Of a DNA stretch of 64,000 bases, positions 34,098 to 42,310 are shown one piece after another. Source of the stretch: Nitrososphaerota archaeon (GTDB lineage Archaea > Thermoproteota > Nitrososphaeria > Nitrososphaerales > CADDZS01). The position numbers and the translations under genes are program-made. The notes beneath the pieces were generated by a model. That model saw only the letters and a list, made by a program, of their open reading frames with translations, made no database searches and was not told where the DNA came from. The number at the start of each line of letters is the position of its first letter. Position 1 is the first letter of the stretch. The stretch covers positions 1 through 64,000 of the forward strand of contig JAJPHP010000081.1 in assembly GCA_021325255.1 (NCBI GenBank), in the 5' to 3' direction.

Positions 34098-34361
34098 CTA
34101 GAATTTGGCTTTTTCCTTTTCTGCACCTACATAATCTGCGATAATAACCTGCGATTTTTCTCTCTGCCTTATTGTTGCCGGAGAGACCACGTGTGCACAT
34201 TCCATTCCGCAACGTGTGCACTTGAAGGTAGCAATGATTCCGAACTCGTTAGTTTCGTGGTAAGCCATTCGAAAATCGTGCGAACGAAGAGATCGGTTGA
34301 GCTCGAAGAAATTTCTCGTGTCGACTTGACGCGGGTTCACGCATGTAGAATATGTAGGCAA
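34098..34361 (-). CDS. Small putative zinc-finger protein
   Basis: An 87-residue reading frame (TTG start) or 56 residues from an internal ATG at 34268. The shared C-terminal part contains IIATFKCTRCGMECAHVVSP: three Cys in CxxCGxxC plus His, a possible zinc site, followed by a charged end. A TATA-like CTTTATAGTAA lies about 35 bases upstream of the TTG, which would suit the longer form. No family is recognised and no partner gene is adjacent. It may be a small DNA- or RNA-binding protein; this is a guess. Confidence 0.4.
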   Translation of the reverse strand: MPTYSTCVNPRQVDTRNFFELNRSLRSHDFRMAYHETNEFGIIATFKCTRCGMECAHVVSPATIRQREKSQVIIADYVGAEKEKAKF

Positions 34362-34509
34362 ATTTCTGCGGAGGTCATAGCATGCAAGAACATTACTATA
34401 AAGAGATTATCCAAAACTACGTTGCCACTGCCAGCACTGTTCAATTTTCAGTAATCGCGTTTCAATTTTGCGCTTGGAGTTCTTCGCTTATCAAAAGTGG
34501 TCTAATTCT

Positions 34510-34872
34510 CTAAAGAGCGAAGACTATGACCCCTCGCCAGTTTTTCCACATCTCGAAGATATACGGATGGTAGTAGAGAAGGTTAGCGCCGTGAGCGAAA
34601 TCAAACGCGGACACAAATGAGATGAGCACCGTATGAAACAACCTTATGCGTGATCTCTTTTGAACAATCCACACTACCAGACTCAATATAACGAGCATGC
34701 CATACACCTGCAACATGAAAACTATCCTATTGGAAAGTAGGTAGTATACCGGACTTCCCCCCTTTGCAAGACCATGACTTACAGCGTATGCCGTCGGCCC
34801 GAAAGCTCCGGTGTGACGGAGAACCTCGAAGCTGACGAGGCTAAGGAAGGCCCTCGGATGCCTCTTCGGCAT
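34510..34872 (-). CDS. Small membrane protein of unknown function
   Basis: From an ATG at 34872 a 120-residue protein with about four hydrophobic segments: FLSLVSFEVLRHTGAFGPTA, IVFMLQVYGMLVILSLVVWI, LFHTVLISFVSAFDFAHGAN, and a short C-terminal one. FDFAHGANLLYYHP is a distinctive motif with His next to an Asp in or near the membrane. The frame is open another 108 codons upstream, but that part lacks protein character, so the internal ATG was chosen. The function is unknown. Confidence 0.55.
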   Translation of the reverse strand: MPKRHPRAFLSLVSFEVLRHTGAFGPTAYAVSHGLAKGGSPVYYLLSNRIVFMLQVYGMLVILSLVVWIVQKRSRIRLFHTVLISFVSAFDFAHGANLLYYHPYIFEMWKNWRGVIVFAL

Positions 34873-35324
34873 CTTTAGTATCAAAAGCCTTGTTCGGCTG
34901 TGGTCTGCCTTTCTGCTTTTGCATGCTGTTATTCCATCGCCCACTTCGACCACGAATCCGCAAAAGAACGAAGCTAACGACAAATCTTTGGTTTGCCTGC
35001 GAAATAACCAAACGCACAATATACTACCGAAGAAAGTGGAAGAGGATAACCCTCTATTTTTATCGCTACAGGCTTGCACCGTACCATATAGCACTCGAAT
35101 CGAGACCCCGCCGTCGCATTCGGGGAAGAGAAAGAAGAAAAGGTTGAGGGACTTCCTGTCTTTCATCAGAGTCTTACGAAGATTTTGGATTGGCAAATCG
35201 CACGATGTATTTCTTAGAGAGAGTTTTCGATAATCAGCGCCGCTCTTATTGTGCTTCTTGTTCCCAAGCTCGTGGGCTCCCCCTTGGAGGAGAAAGTTGG
35301 ACGAAGACTCGGCAAAGGAGATAA

Positions 35325-35678
35325 ATGAAAAGTGAAGAAAGCCTAAAGGGGTCGGAGGGCGGTATTGTAAAGTCCCGGTTTGAACTCTTCTCCATGAGGA
35401 AATCAGGGTCGATTGAGCACCGTCACCAATTCTTCAGGGGAATGCTCGCAGGCACGGTAATAGTGATCATCAAGTTCATCTTCTACTTGCCCGTTGACGT
35501 AGCAAACGTATTCTATGGAGCCTCCCTTCTCGTCACGCTGATTATTACAGTAGGCGAGCTCTTGGAATCGAGATACTTTGTATTGGAAGCAAGAGTCCTC
35601 GATTTTTTATTCGGGTTTCTGTTTCCGCTCGACTGCTATGCTGTATTGATTTTACTTGGAGTGCATTTGACAAATTGA
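35325..35678 (+). CDS. Small membrane protein of unknown function
   Basis: A 117-residue protein with a 40-residue charged N-terminus (MRKSGSIEHRHQFFRG) and three hydrophobic segments: MLAGTVIVIIKFIFYLPV, VFYGASLLVTLIITVGELLE, and LDFLFGFLFPLDCYAVLILL. The ATG at 35325 overlaps GATAAATGAAAAG with no strong ribosome site. It stands alone between two unrelated genes. No family is recognised. Confidence 0.5.
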   Translation: MKSEESLKGSEGGIVKSRFELFSMRKSGSIEHRHQFFRGMLAGTVIVIIKFIFYLPVDVANVFYGASLLVTLIITVGELLESRYFVLEARVLDFLFGFLFPLDCYAVLILLGVHLTN

Positions 35679-35938
35679 AAAGTAAGTAAGAATCTCTCGG
35701 AGAAATAGCATTTCTAGAAGGCCAAGTTCCAGCCAACGATCTAATTTGACCTTACCTTCCTGGTCGATAAAAAAGATCATAATGTGCGAAATTTGAATGA
35801 CTCCGAGGATAGTTCATCCTGGATGCCTTTTATCTGGATCATTTCACTTTAACAACAAAATCTTCCTATGTCTTTCTGGTTTTAGGACAGAAACAGATAA
35901 GACGGAGCTTTGGAATTTTGACACCGTAAGGAATCAAA

Positions 35939-36256
35939 ATGCCCAAGTATGTATTAATCTCAAACCATCCGCCTGAGAGCTGTCCTTCAGCGCACTCGAA
36001 GCTAAGAGAAAGAGGAGAAAAGCTGGGATCTGACATTCCAACGCTTATGCAAAGGCACGGAATAAAGCCCGAAGTTGTAGTCCACTTGGACCCAGGCCAT
36101 AAGGTGCTCTGGGTGCTTGAAGCCCCCTCGTCAGAAGCCGTCAGGGACATGGTCTATGACGGAGCCCTGCAGCAGTGGAACGACTTTGAGTTCTACATGG
36201 CCAGCTCTATGGATTGGATTATGGACAGAATAAGAACCCAGACCCCTGTGTGGTAG
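35939..36256 (+). CDS. Small dimeric alpha/beta-barrel-like protein
   Basis: A 105-residue protein starting MPKYVLISNHPPESCPSAHS, with HGIKPEVVVHLDPGHKVLWV and LEAPSSEAVRDMVYDGALQQ, ending WNDFEFYMASSMDWI. This beta-alpha-beta pattern resembles the DUF3303/DUF4242-like ferredoxin-fold families. Conserved Cys (SCPSAHS) and two His could bind a ligand or metal, but no activity is known. It is monocistronic, with a short A/T-rich upstream region and about 130 bases to the next possible frame. Confidence 0.6.
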   Translation: MPKYVLISNHPPESCPSAHSKLRERGEKLGSDIPTLMQRHGIKPEVVVHLDPGHKVLWVLEAPSSEAVRDMVYDGALQQWNDFEFYMASSMDWIMDRIRTQTPVW

Positions 36257-36613
36257 CCTAAGCTTTCGGCTCCACTTTCCTCACTTTTTTCATATACTGG
36301 GCCAATATCCCTTCTCCTCAACTCGAGCACTATTTGTGAACAATACATGCTAGTCTTAGGGCAACTACTTTCGCTCCGAACCCCATGATTGCTTACATCT
36401 GTGGCGAGAGGAAAATTGGGGTGTTGCAAACCCACCCCGCCATGCTCAAGGAAGATGAAGAGTATCTCTTTGTATCTGTTTTTGACGTGAAAAGAAGACC
36501 TGGCATGGTTTCAGGGTCGATCTGCTATCAATTTGGGAATGTTCTTGGAAATTGGATATTAGCCGTCGGAGACCCCCGGATTTTATCCTTCGGGGGCTGA
36601 CAAGGAAAGCGAC
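36257..36613. other. Intergenic stretch with one weak reading frame
   Basis: A rightward frame from an ATG at 36385 to 36600 would encode 71 residues (MIAYICGERKIGVLQTHPAM, later LKEDEEYLFVSVFDVKRRPG). It ends 14 bases before the next gene. It looks somewhat protein-like but matches no family, so it is not called. Nothing else is seen. Confidence 0.25.
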
Positions 36614-36892
36614 ATGGAATTCGGAAACAGTTCACCGACGGGAGCAGGGAGTCCCAGTCTTCGCAAGTTCCCCAGCAAGCGAGCATTGATCATCATTGCC
36701 GTAGCAGCTGTCTTTGCGGTGGGAGTGTTTCTCTCGTACGGTTTTGCGTCATTCGCCGGGACGCCCACGACGAGCACTGCGACGACAGGCACGGCAAGTA
36801 CCAGCAGCAGCGGGTCAGCAAGTGGATCACCGCATCACTGTCCAAGGATGAAGGGCTTGACGGGAACTTCCTGCAGCCCGACGACCGGATAA
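36614..36892 (+). CDS. Small secreted or membrane-anchored Ser/Thr-rich protein
   Basis: A 92-residue protein: 24 polar residues ending in Lys-Arg, one hydrophobic segment ALIIIAVAAVFAVGVFLSYG (about 24-43), then a Thr/Ser/Gly-rich stretch and a tail HHCPRMKGLTGTSCSPTTG with two Cys and two His. The layout predicts an anchored protein with an exposed, probably glycosylated stalk and a small Cys/His tip that may bind metal. No family is recognised. Two adjacent hairpins follow about 100 bases later. Confidence 0.5.
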   Translation: MEFGNSSPTGAGSPSLRKFPSKRALIIIAVAAVFAVGVFLSYGFASFAGTPTTSTATTGTASTSSSGSASGSPHHCPRMKGLTGTSCSPTTG

Positions 36893-36993
36893 CCCGTACA
36901 TGTAAACAGAAAGCGGAAGCGAGCTAACATCTTAATCTCGACTACGTTTGCCCGCAAATGTGTCCGCTCCCGGCTGAACGGGAAACTTCAAGC

Positions 36994-37021
36994 CCGCTGA
37001 GCGGCGGCCTCGTGTGAGGCC
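36994..37021. terminator. Two adjacent GC-rich hairpins
   Basis: CCGC (36994-36997) pairs with GCGG (37001-37004), and GGCCTC (37006-37011) pairs with GAGGCC (37016-37021) around GTGT. An earlier CCCGGCTGAACGGG-like hairpin lies just upstream. They fall about 100 bases after the small secreted-protein gene and before a convergent membrane gene, a fitting place for transcript ends. Confidence 0.4.
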
Positions 37022-37132
37022 TCTAAGCTGCCTTTCTTGCCTATTTTCCGGGTCGTAGAGATCTTAACGTTTTACTGTAATCGTTCTTTAGAGAGCTTCA
37101 ACACCAGTTCTATTTCCGTTAAACGCTTGAAT

Positions 37133-37624
37133 TTATTCAAGGCTGAGATATAGGAATACGGTGTACGCAACTATGGTGAATACATCCGACACCGGTGATG
37201 AAAATGTCACCGCCTTGAGGGCGGTGTTATCAACAAACGCGTGTAGTAGTGGATACTGCGTAAGATTTTGCAAGAGCAAGGCGAATAGGACGATGATAAG
37301 CCCGAGGATAAAGTTCGCCTTTGTCGCCACGTATGTCCTACCGTATAGAACTAGCAGCGCCACCAGCAGTGCAATGCTGATCGTGGACAGTATGATATGA
37401 AATTCCAGGAACTCAAATCTTCCGAGCAGGAAGGCTCCTCTTAATGAAGTCTGAGATCCTACAATTATGACTAGCGGACTTGTGTAAAAGAGGTAAAGGT
37501 AGGTGGCAATACCAATAACCGCCCCAAGCAGGAGTACGAAAGGCACCCATAGCTTGCTAGCATGTTTCCTAGTTTTCTTCTCGTCGTCGCCATTGACTTG
37601 CCCGGCCTTTTTATCTTCGCTCAA
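37133..37624 (-). CDS. Four-helix membrane protein paired with an ArsR regulator
   Basis: A 163-residue protein: 24 charged residues, then four hydrophobic segments (LWVPFVLLLGAVIGIATYLY, FLEFHIILSTISIALLVALL, FILGLIIVLFALLLQNLTQY, and VSDVFTIVAYTVFLYLSLE). A His lies at the start of helix two and another after helix three (PLLHAFVD), as in some small heme or redox membrane proteins, but this is only a resemblance. It follows a winged-helix gene by 47 bases on the same strand, so the regulator probably controls it. No named family. Confidence 0.6.
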   Translation of the reverse strand: MSEDKKAGQVNGDDEKKTRKHASKLWVPFVLLLGAVIGIATYLYLFYTSPLVIIVGSQTSLRGAFLLGRFEFLEFHIILSTISIALLVALLVLYGRTYVATKANFILGLIIVLFALLLQNLTQYPLLHAFVDNTALKAVTFSSPVSDVFTIVAYTVFLYLSLE

Positions 37625-37671
37625 AGAGATATGTCCTCAGCTGCTCCCTGGAATTCTTTCCTATTTTTCCC

Positions 37672-37959
37672 CTAATTCCCGCTTTTCTTCAGGATCTCTT
37701 CGAGCTTTGCCCAGCTTGCCTCCATCGTCTCGGAGATGAAATACAACTTGCCATACTTCTCTCCCTCCGTAAGGACAATTCTGTTCTTCTCGAGTACACC
37801 GAGATGATGACGTATGGTCGTGTAATCCATCTGCAACAGCTGTGACAGTTGCTGCGCATTTCTTGGTTGTTCTCTTATCGCCCTCAGGACTTGAACCCTC
37901 GTCCTCGCCCCGGTGCTTCCAACAAAGAGCCACCAAAGTAGGCGCTCGAATGCATCCAT
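37672..37959 (-). CDS. ArsR-type winged-helix regulator
   Basis: A 95-residue winged helix: STGARTRVQVLRAIREQPRN, AQQLSQLLQMDYTTIRHHLG, VLEKNRIVLTEGEKYGKLYF. The recognition helix is DYTTIRHHLGVLEKN. No metal-binding Cys are present, so it is not a classical arsenic sensor. It forms a pair with the four-helix membrane protein downstream. The start ATG at 37959 gives a normal length for the family. Confidence 0.85.
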   Translation of the reverse strand: MDAFERLLWWLFVGSTGARTRVQVLRAIREQPRNAQQLSQLLQMDYTTIRHHLGVLEKNRIVLTEGEKYGKLYFISETMEASWAKLEEILKKSGN

Positions 37960-38397
37960 GAATTAGATGCTCGACTTAGTCGTTGAGCAATAACAACATT
38001 GCGGGCTCTAGAGTTGCACGAAGCGAACGAGCTCAGGTTGTCAATAATGGTGCGGCGGAAGAAAATCGGCTCGGCAGGCACCGGAAAACAATTCGCTGTC
38101 GAACGGAGAAAGATGGTCTCCGACTTTTTTTTCTCTCTACTCCCCTTTCCCCTTTCAACTTCTTTTTTCAATCGTTCATTCACTTTTTTTCCTTCCCCAT
38201 TATTATCCTCTTTCCGAAAAGATTCCCAAATTACTCCCTAGACTTTCTCTACTTTTCTGCCTCTCTCGTTTCTACTTCACCTTCGTATTGCGGCGTTCAA
38301 CGAGGCGGATTGTTAAGCGGGATCTCGGCGAGTAGTTTATCTATTGGAAAACAAATTATTCTACCTCAAATCCGAGAACTCCTGAAGGCAATCACCC
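37960..38397. other. Pyrimidine-rich intergenic stretch
   Basis: This divergent gap contains a strongly strand-skewed T/C-rich region (about 38120-38280). No recognised gene is present. The promoter of the leftward regulator should lie near 37980-38030 and that of the rightward membrane protein near 38340-38370 (A/T-rich AAACAAATTATTCT). Confidence 0.35.
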
Positions 38398-38649
38398 TTG
38401 AGAGAAATTAGTGACCATCCAAAAGCTGTCTTGGCAATAGTAATCGTTATCTTCTTTGTGACGCTTGCACTTTCTCTTTATCTGCCGTCATACTATGGAA
38501 CGGTGGAAACAAATTCCGCACCTGGGGCAGGTACGACGGTTGTTGTTTACTGGCACGGTTTGTACTACCACTTCTCTACAAACGCTGTATCCTCGGGAAA
38601 TTCAACCGGTCTGTTCTACAAACCCATCCCGTGTGTCCATCGCACTTAG
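38398..38649 (+). CDS. Small single-pass membrane protein
   Basis: An 83-residue frame from a TTG: HPKAVLAIVIVIFFVTLALS is one strong hydrophobic segment near the N-terminus, followed by a short exterior domain with GTTVVVYWHGLYYHFSTNAV and a C-terminal Cys. It resembles an N-terminally anchored exported protein. No family is recognised. It ends 40 bases before the deacetylase gene in the same direction and could be co-transcribed with it. Confidence 0.4.
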   Translation: MREISDHPKAVLAIVIVIFFVTLALSLYLPSYYGTVETNSAPGAGTTVVVYWHGLYYHFSTNAVSSGNSTGLFYKPIPCVHRT

Positions 38650-38688
38650 CCTAGAGTCGTCTCCCCAATTTCTCGAATAGAATTTCTA

Positions 38689-39636
38689 TTGAAACAAAAG
38701 GAAAGTGGAAGTAAGAAAGTCGGGAAGAACCGCGAACGAATTAGAAAACGCGACTTCGTGGGATACGCTAATCGGAAGTTTAACTTCAGCTGGCCGGACG
38801 GGAAGCGGCTCGCGCTTTCAATCGTCGTCAACTATGAAGAAGGATCAGAGCATTCTTATCCTGTTGACACAACAGTCGAAGGGTTGGGAGAGTTCCTACC
38901 TGTCGATATCCCAATTCGTGACGTTGGAAACGAAAGCAGCTACGAATACGGCCCAAGAGTTGCCATTTGGAGAATCCTAGACACTCTGAAGCGATACAAC
39001 GTTAAAGCGACTTTCTTCGCTACAGCAACTGCCCTACAATTTAACGAGCTCGCTGCCAAGGCAATCGTTGAGCTGGGACACGAAATTTGCGATCATGGTC
39101 TTCGATGGACAGAACATTTCAGGCTCACTCGCGAGCAGGAAAAGAGAGCGATAAGAAGATCTGTCGAGATTATCAACCGGATAATCGGCAAAAAGCCGGT
39201 TGGATTTTACGCTAGAGAACCGAGCCAGTTCACGCTGGGCATACTGCAGAGCATGAAGAACTTTCTCTATGACTCAGACGAATACAACGATGATCTTCCT
39301 TACAGATATGGGGGTAAGGATGGTATCCTGATATTACCTTACTCTCCTGATGTGAACGACTTACATTTTCAATCACCGATGCACAGGTTCTCTAACTCCC
39401 ATGATTTCCTTGTTTATTTGAAAGACACTTTCGACGTATTAAGAGCGGAATCACAAGTAACGCCGAAGATGATGTCTGTTGGCTTGCACTGCAGAGTTAT
39501 CGGGAGACCGGGACGCATTGTGGCACTGACAAGATTCCTCGAATACGTAGGCGAACATAAGAAGGATGTCTGGGTGGCTACTAGGGAAGAAATCGCAAGG
39601 TACTGGATCAATCATGTCGAAGGAAACCTCAACTGA
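38689..39636 (+). CDS. Polysaccharide deacetylase / PuuE-like hydrolase
   Basis: A 315-residue NodB-fold protein (TTG start). LALSIVVNYEEGSEHSYPVD, with the metal-site region at NYEEGSE, and YGPRVAIWRILDTLKRYNVK with ATFFATATAL, ELGHEICDHGLRW are the deacetylase landmarks and match the PuuE/allantoinase-like subgroup more than peptidoglycan deacetylases. There is no signal peptide, so it is probably cytoplasmic. In related proteins the substrate is allantoin or an N-acyl compound; here it is unknown. The N-terminal 25 residues are very basic and may not be translated. Confidence 0.8.
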   Translation: MKQKESGSKKVGKNRERIRKRDFVGYANRKFNFSWPDGKRLALSIVVNYEEGSEHSYPVDTTVEGLGEFLPVDIPIRDVGNESSYEYGPRVAIWRILDTLKRYNVKATFFATATALQFNELAAKAIVELGHEICDHGLRWTEHFRLTREQEKRAIRRSVEIINRIIGKKPVGFYAREPSQFTLGILQSMKNFLYDSDEYNDDLPYRYGGKDGILILPYSPDVNDLHFQSPMHRFSNSHDFLVYLKDTFDVLRAESQVTPKMMSVGLHCRVIGRPGRIVALTRFLEYVGEHKKDVWVATREEIARYWINHVEGNLN

Positions 39637-39834
39637 TTGCGGCGCTAGCAAGCAAAAAATCAACTTTTCCGAATACTCCAAATTTCTTTTTGGTCTGAGC
39701 CTTTCAATGGAGGAGCTGGCTCTGAAGTGAAGTACCTTGTTCTCTTGCCCAGTCTCAGGTAAAGTAGCTCTCTTCTACGCACTAGTAGAATCTTTGTGAT
39801 AGGGCCTCCCAAAAGCCGCGGCGATTCAGTGAAA

Positions 39835-40680
39835 TCAAATAAGCATTAGAGCACTCGGGTAGACTAGGAGTGCCAGGCCCGAGATGAACAGAGCAAGCGC
39901 AATCACTCGTGTAAACCAGACTGATCCTCTTACGAGAACTTTCTCCAGCGCAATGACTCCTGCGAGTATCGCCATCACCGGGATGCTCATCGCGCCGACG
40001 ATGAGCATAATGAGCATGTACGCCCAGCAACAACCGACGCAGTACGCGCCGTGAATCGTTCCCATCCTGAAGCTGCCCGCGAGCCCCTTGTGCGAGTTTA
40101 CTGCGAAGAATGTGATAGGAGAAATGCATTGTGAAAGCATCTTTGTCTTCAGGGGCGAGATTTGAAACAATGCGGCTGCAAGCATGACCATCGAGGGGGC
40201 AAACACTGACAGGGCTGAAAGTTCGGGGACTTCCATCGCGGCGCTCACTGCCGCGTACACAAGGAGATAAGAACCGAGGCCCAGAGCGGCGTATGCACAA
40301 AGATAGCCCAAGAGTAGAAGTGGCGTACCCATCAGTCTCAAACGTGCGGGGCGGGGGTCAATGCGAGTTACAATTTTGCTGTAAAATAGTGTAATTGGCA
40401 ATATCGCTGGGAACATCATCGCTATCATTCCGACGCTCCACACGAACAGGAAGAAAGCTAATGCGACGAAAGAGAAGGAGCCGCCTCCGATTATACCCTG
40501 TATCCCAGACATTGACATCGAGGCTTCCCCTGCCATCATGCTCATTGTTGGCATGAGGTAGTAGGAAGCTATCCACGCAAGAGTCGCAGCTCCGAAGATG
40601 CACGCTGATAGAACAACCGCGGTCCGGTCTCTTACGAAGATCGGTTCTTTGGAACCGAGATCGCTCGATTGGAAAGGCAA
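39835..40680 (-). CDS. DUF2182 metal-binding-like membrane protein
   Basis: A 281-residue protein with about seven hydrophobic segments. The family signature GTIHGAYCVGCCWAYMLIML has a His and three Cys (C-x2-CC) at a membrane edge, which likely binds metal, and MMFPAILPITLFY is the other conserved helix. DUF2182 genes often lie with DUF1326 genes, as here: the broken DUF1326 gene ends 52 bases upstream. The role is unknown; the Cys/His site suggests metal or copper handling. This gene itself has no frame damage. Confidence 0.85.
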   Translation of the reverse strand: MPFQSSDLGSKEPIFVRDRTAVVLSACIFGAATLAWIASYYLMPTMSMMAGEASMSMSGIQGIIGGGSFSFVALAFFLFVWSVGMIAMMFPAILPITLFYSKIVTRIDPRPARLRLMGTPLLLLGYLCAYAALGLGSYLLVYAAVSAAMEVPELSALSVFAPSMVMLAAALFQISPLKTKMLSQCISPITFFAVNSHKGLAGSFRMGTIHGAYCVGCCWAYMLIMLIVGAMSIPVMAILAGVIALEKVLVRGSVWFTRVIALALFISGLALLVYPSALMLI

Positions 40681-40732
40681 GTCCGACTACGGTCCTCCTT
40701 CTCAAACTGCAATTGGCAGTGTCTATCTCAAA

Positions 40733-41389
40733 CTAAGGTCCTTTGAAGTTGAGATTCTCCGCGAAGAAAGCATTCTTCCCCGAATCATCGAAGGTGATGC
40801 TCGGAGTAACGATTCTCATCTTGCTCGTCTTGCAAGCCTGAGCCTCCTGCCAAATGAACCCCTTTGGAAGTACAATTCTGGTGTCGCCTTCCACTCCTGT
40901 TACAGGGTTCCTGAAGGGTTCGATTTCCACGTTCAAAATCTCCGGCACTGAAAATGAACTCTTCTTACCGTCGACCTTGGCGATGATGTCCACAAACTGT
41001 GGCTCGAGGAAATACTTCGTTGCTCTGGCAAAGATCGCAAAGTGGCCGTTCCCCTTCGCCCTGCCATACCATATCTTCTCTATAGCTTCTCTCTGAACTT
41101 AGCTTGCGTGTTTTGAAACGAAGATCTGTTGGGTACCGTCGCCCTCGTGAATGGCTCTCGGCTATAGTCCTGCAAACACTACATCGAGCCCATCCAGCTT
41201 AGTCTCTCCGTACGTACTCCCCTCTTTCAGTCTGTAGAAGACCAAGGCTCGGCAGAAGCCGTAGGTCGGAAACCCGTTAAAGTTGCAGGGACAGCCAAAA
41301 TCGCAGTTACAAGTCTCGACGTAATCTAGCGTCAGCTGCCAATTCGGAATTACGTTGCTTGCGTTCTCTACCTGAACAGTCTTTGACAA
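40733..41389 (-). pseudogene. DUF1326 gene interrupted by two stop codons
   Basis: One reverse-strand frame encodes a complete 219-codon DUF1326 protein except for two stops: TAG at 41162-41164 and TAA at 41099-41101. Before them lies ETCNCDFGCPCNFNGFPTYG; between and after them PRAIHEGDGTQQIFVSKHAS, HFAIFARATKYFLEPQFVD, and the C-terminal half with LPKGFIWQEAQACKTSKMRI. The frame never shifts. The first stop replaces a position that is likely Trp (TGG to TAG); the second may replace Gln. Either the gene is dead, the sequence has errors, or stops are read through. The downstream half can start at an ATG-like GTG (40993) but lacks the Cys motif. Confidence 0.85.
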
Positions 41390-42108
41390 TTTGTTGACGG
41401 ATACCTCAAATTTTCGAGTTGGTCAGATTTATCGTGCTTTGATTTAAGCGCTTGGATATGCCCTAGAAATTTCGGATGCGCAGCTATTGAATCCCCTGTC
41501 TCGAATCATGAATGCGTTACTAAGCATTTCCCCTTTTGGAACATTTAGTTAGGTGAGCGAGATTCTTAGTTCGAGAATGAAATTCCTTTGCATAATGCTA
41601 TAACACTAAGGCAGACTGCTTTAACTGACATTTGGTCCTTGAAAGGTCCAGATCGGTTATGGCGAAATGAGGCAACTTGGATAAATTTGTCGAGGTTGCC
41701 GCAGCTGTTAACTACTAGGGATGGGTCGTAACGGAATCCATACTAATCGTGCATAGGTAGATTTGCTAATCTGCTTTCGCTTCTCTTTTCTGGCTTTCAA
41801 GAAATCTTCTTCTTGGCATTATGATCTGCACATTGTTGCTACTCTCCCTGGAATCTATCCCCGACCGTTCAGCTGTGGAACGCAAACACCTCTGAATTAG
41901 GCAATGGCATCAAAGCTTCCAAATTTGCCTTATCCCACTCTTTTTGTTTCTTGCTTGAGAGCATAAATTGCTCGCGTTAGTCAAAGGCGTCATGATAGTT
42001 CCTCATACGTGGTGATGTGTTCAAACCATAGACAACGGTATTGTACTACAGTCTCAGAAGTGCTAAACGTTCGGCCGCGTGTTCCGGCCTCCGAAAAGGA
42101 CAGAAGAT
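41390..42108. other. Intergenic stretch, no gene seen
   Basis: About 720 bases of A/T-rich DNA between the DUF1326 pseudogene and the KGG remnant. All frames are cut by stops, no tRNA signature is present and no inverted repeat of note was found. The promoter of the leftward DUF1326/DUF2182 pair should lie near 41400-41450. Confidence 0.4.
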
Positions 42109-42112
42109 ATGA

Positions 42113-42310
42113 CAGGTAGCAGAGAGAGACAGTAAGCGAGGCCTAGCCTCGGCAAGTGAAGAGACTAGAGAAAGAGTTGCCCACGTAGGTGGAGAGGCCG
42201 TCTCTCAAGACCGGGAGCATATGAGCGAGATTGGAAGGAAGGGCGGCGAGGAGAGGGCAAAGGATAAGGAGAGTTTAAGGGAAGCGGGAAGGAAAGGCGG
42301 AGAGCACTAG
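42113..42310 (+). pseudogene. KGG-motif stress protein, start lost or frameshifted
   Basis: The frame ending at the TAG at 42308 encodes 65 residues that match KGG-repeat general stress proteins (YciG/con-10 type): KRGLASASEETRERVAHVGG, EAVSQDREHMSEIGRKGGEE, and KESLREAGRKGGEH. One repeat reads VGG in place of KGG. There is no ATG, GTG or TTG at its head. An ATG at 42109 is out of frame by one base and gives MTGSRERQ then stop, which would fit the usual N-terminus, so a one-base indel near 42125-42135 is likely. An in-frame ATG at 42221 could still give 29 residues with two KGG repeats. Confidence 0.8.
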
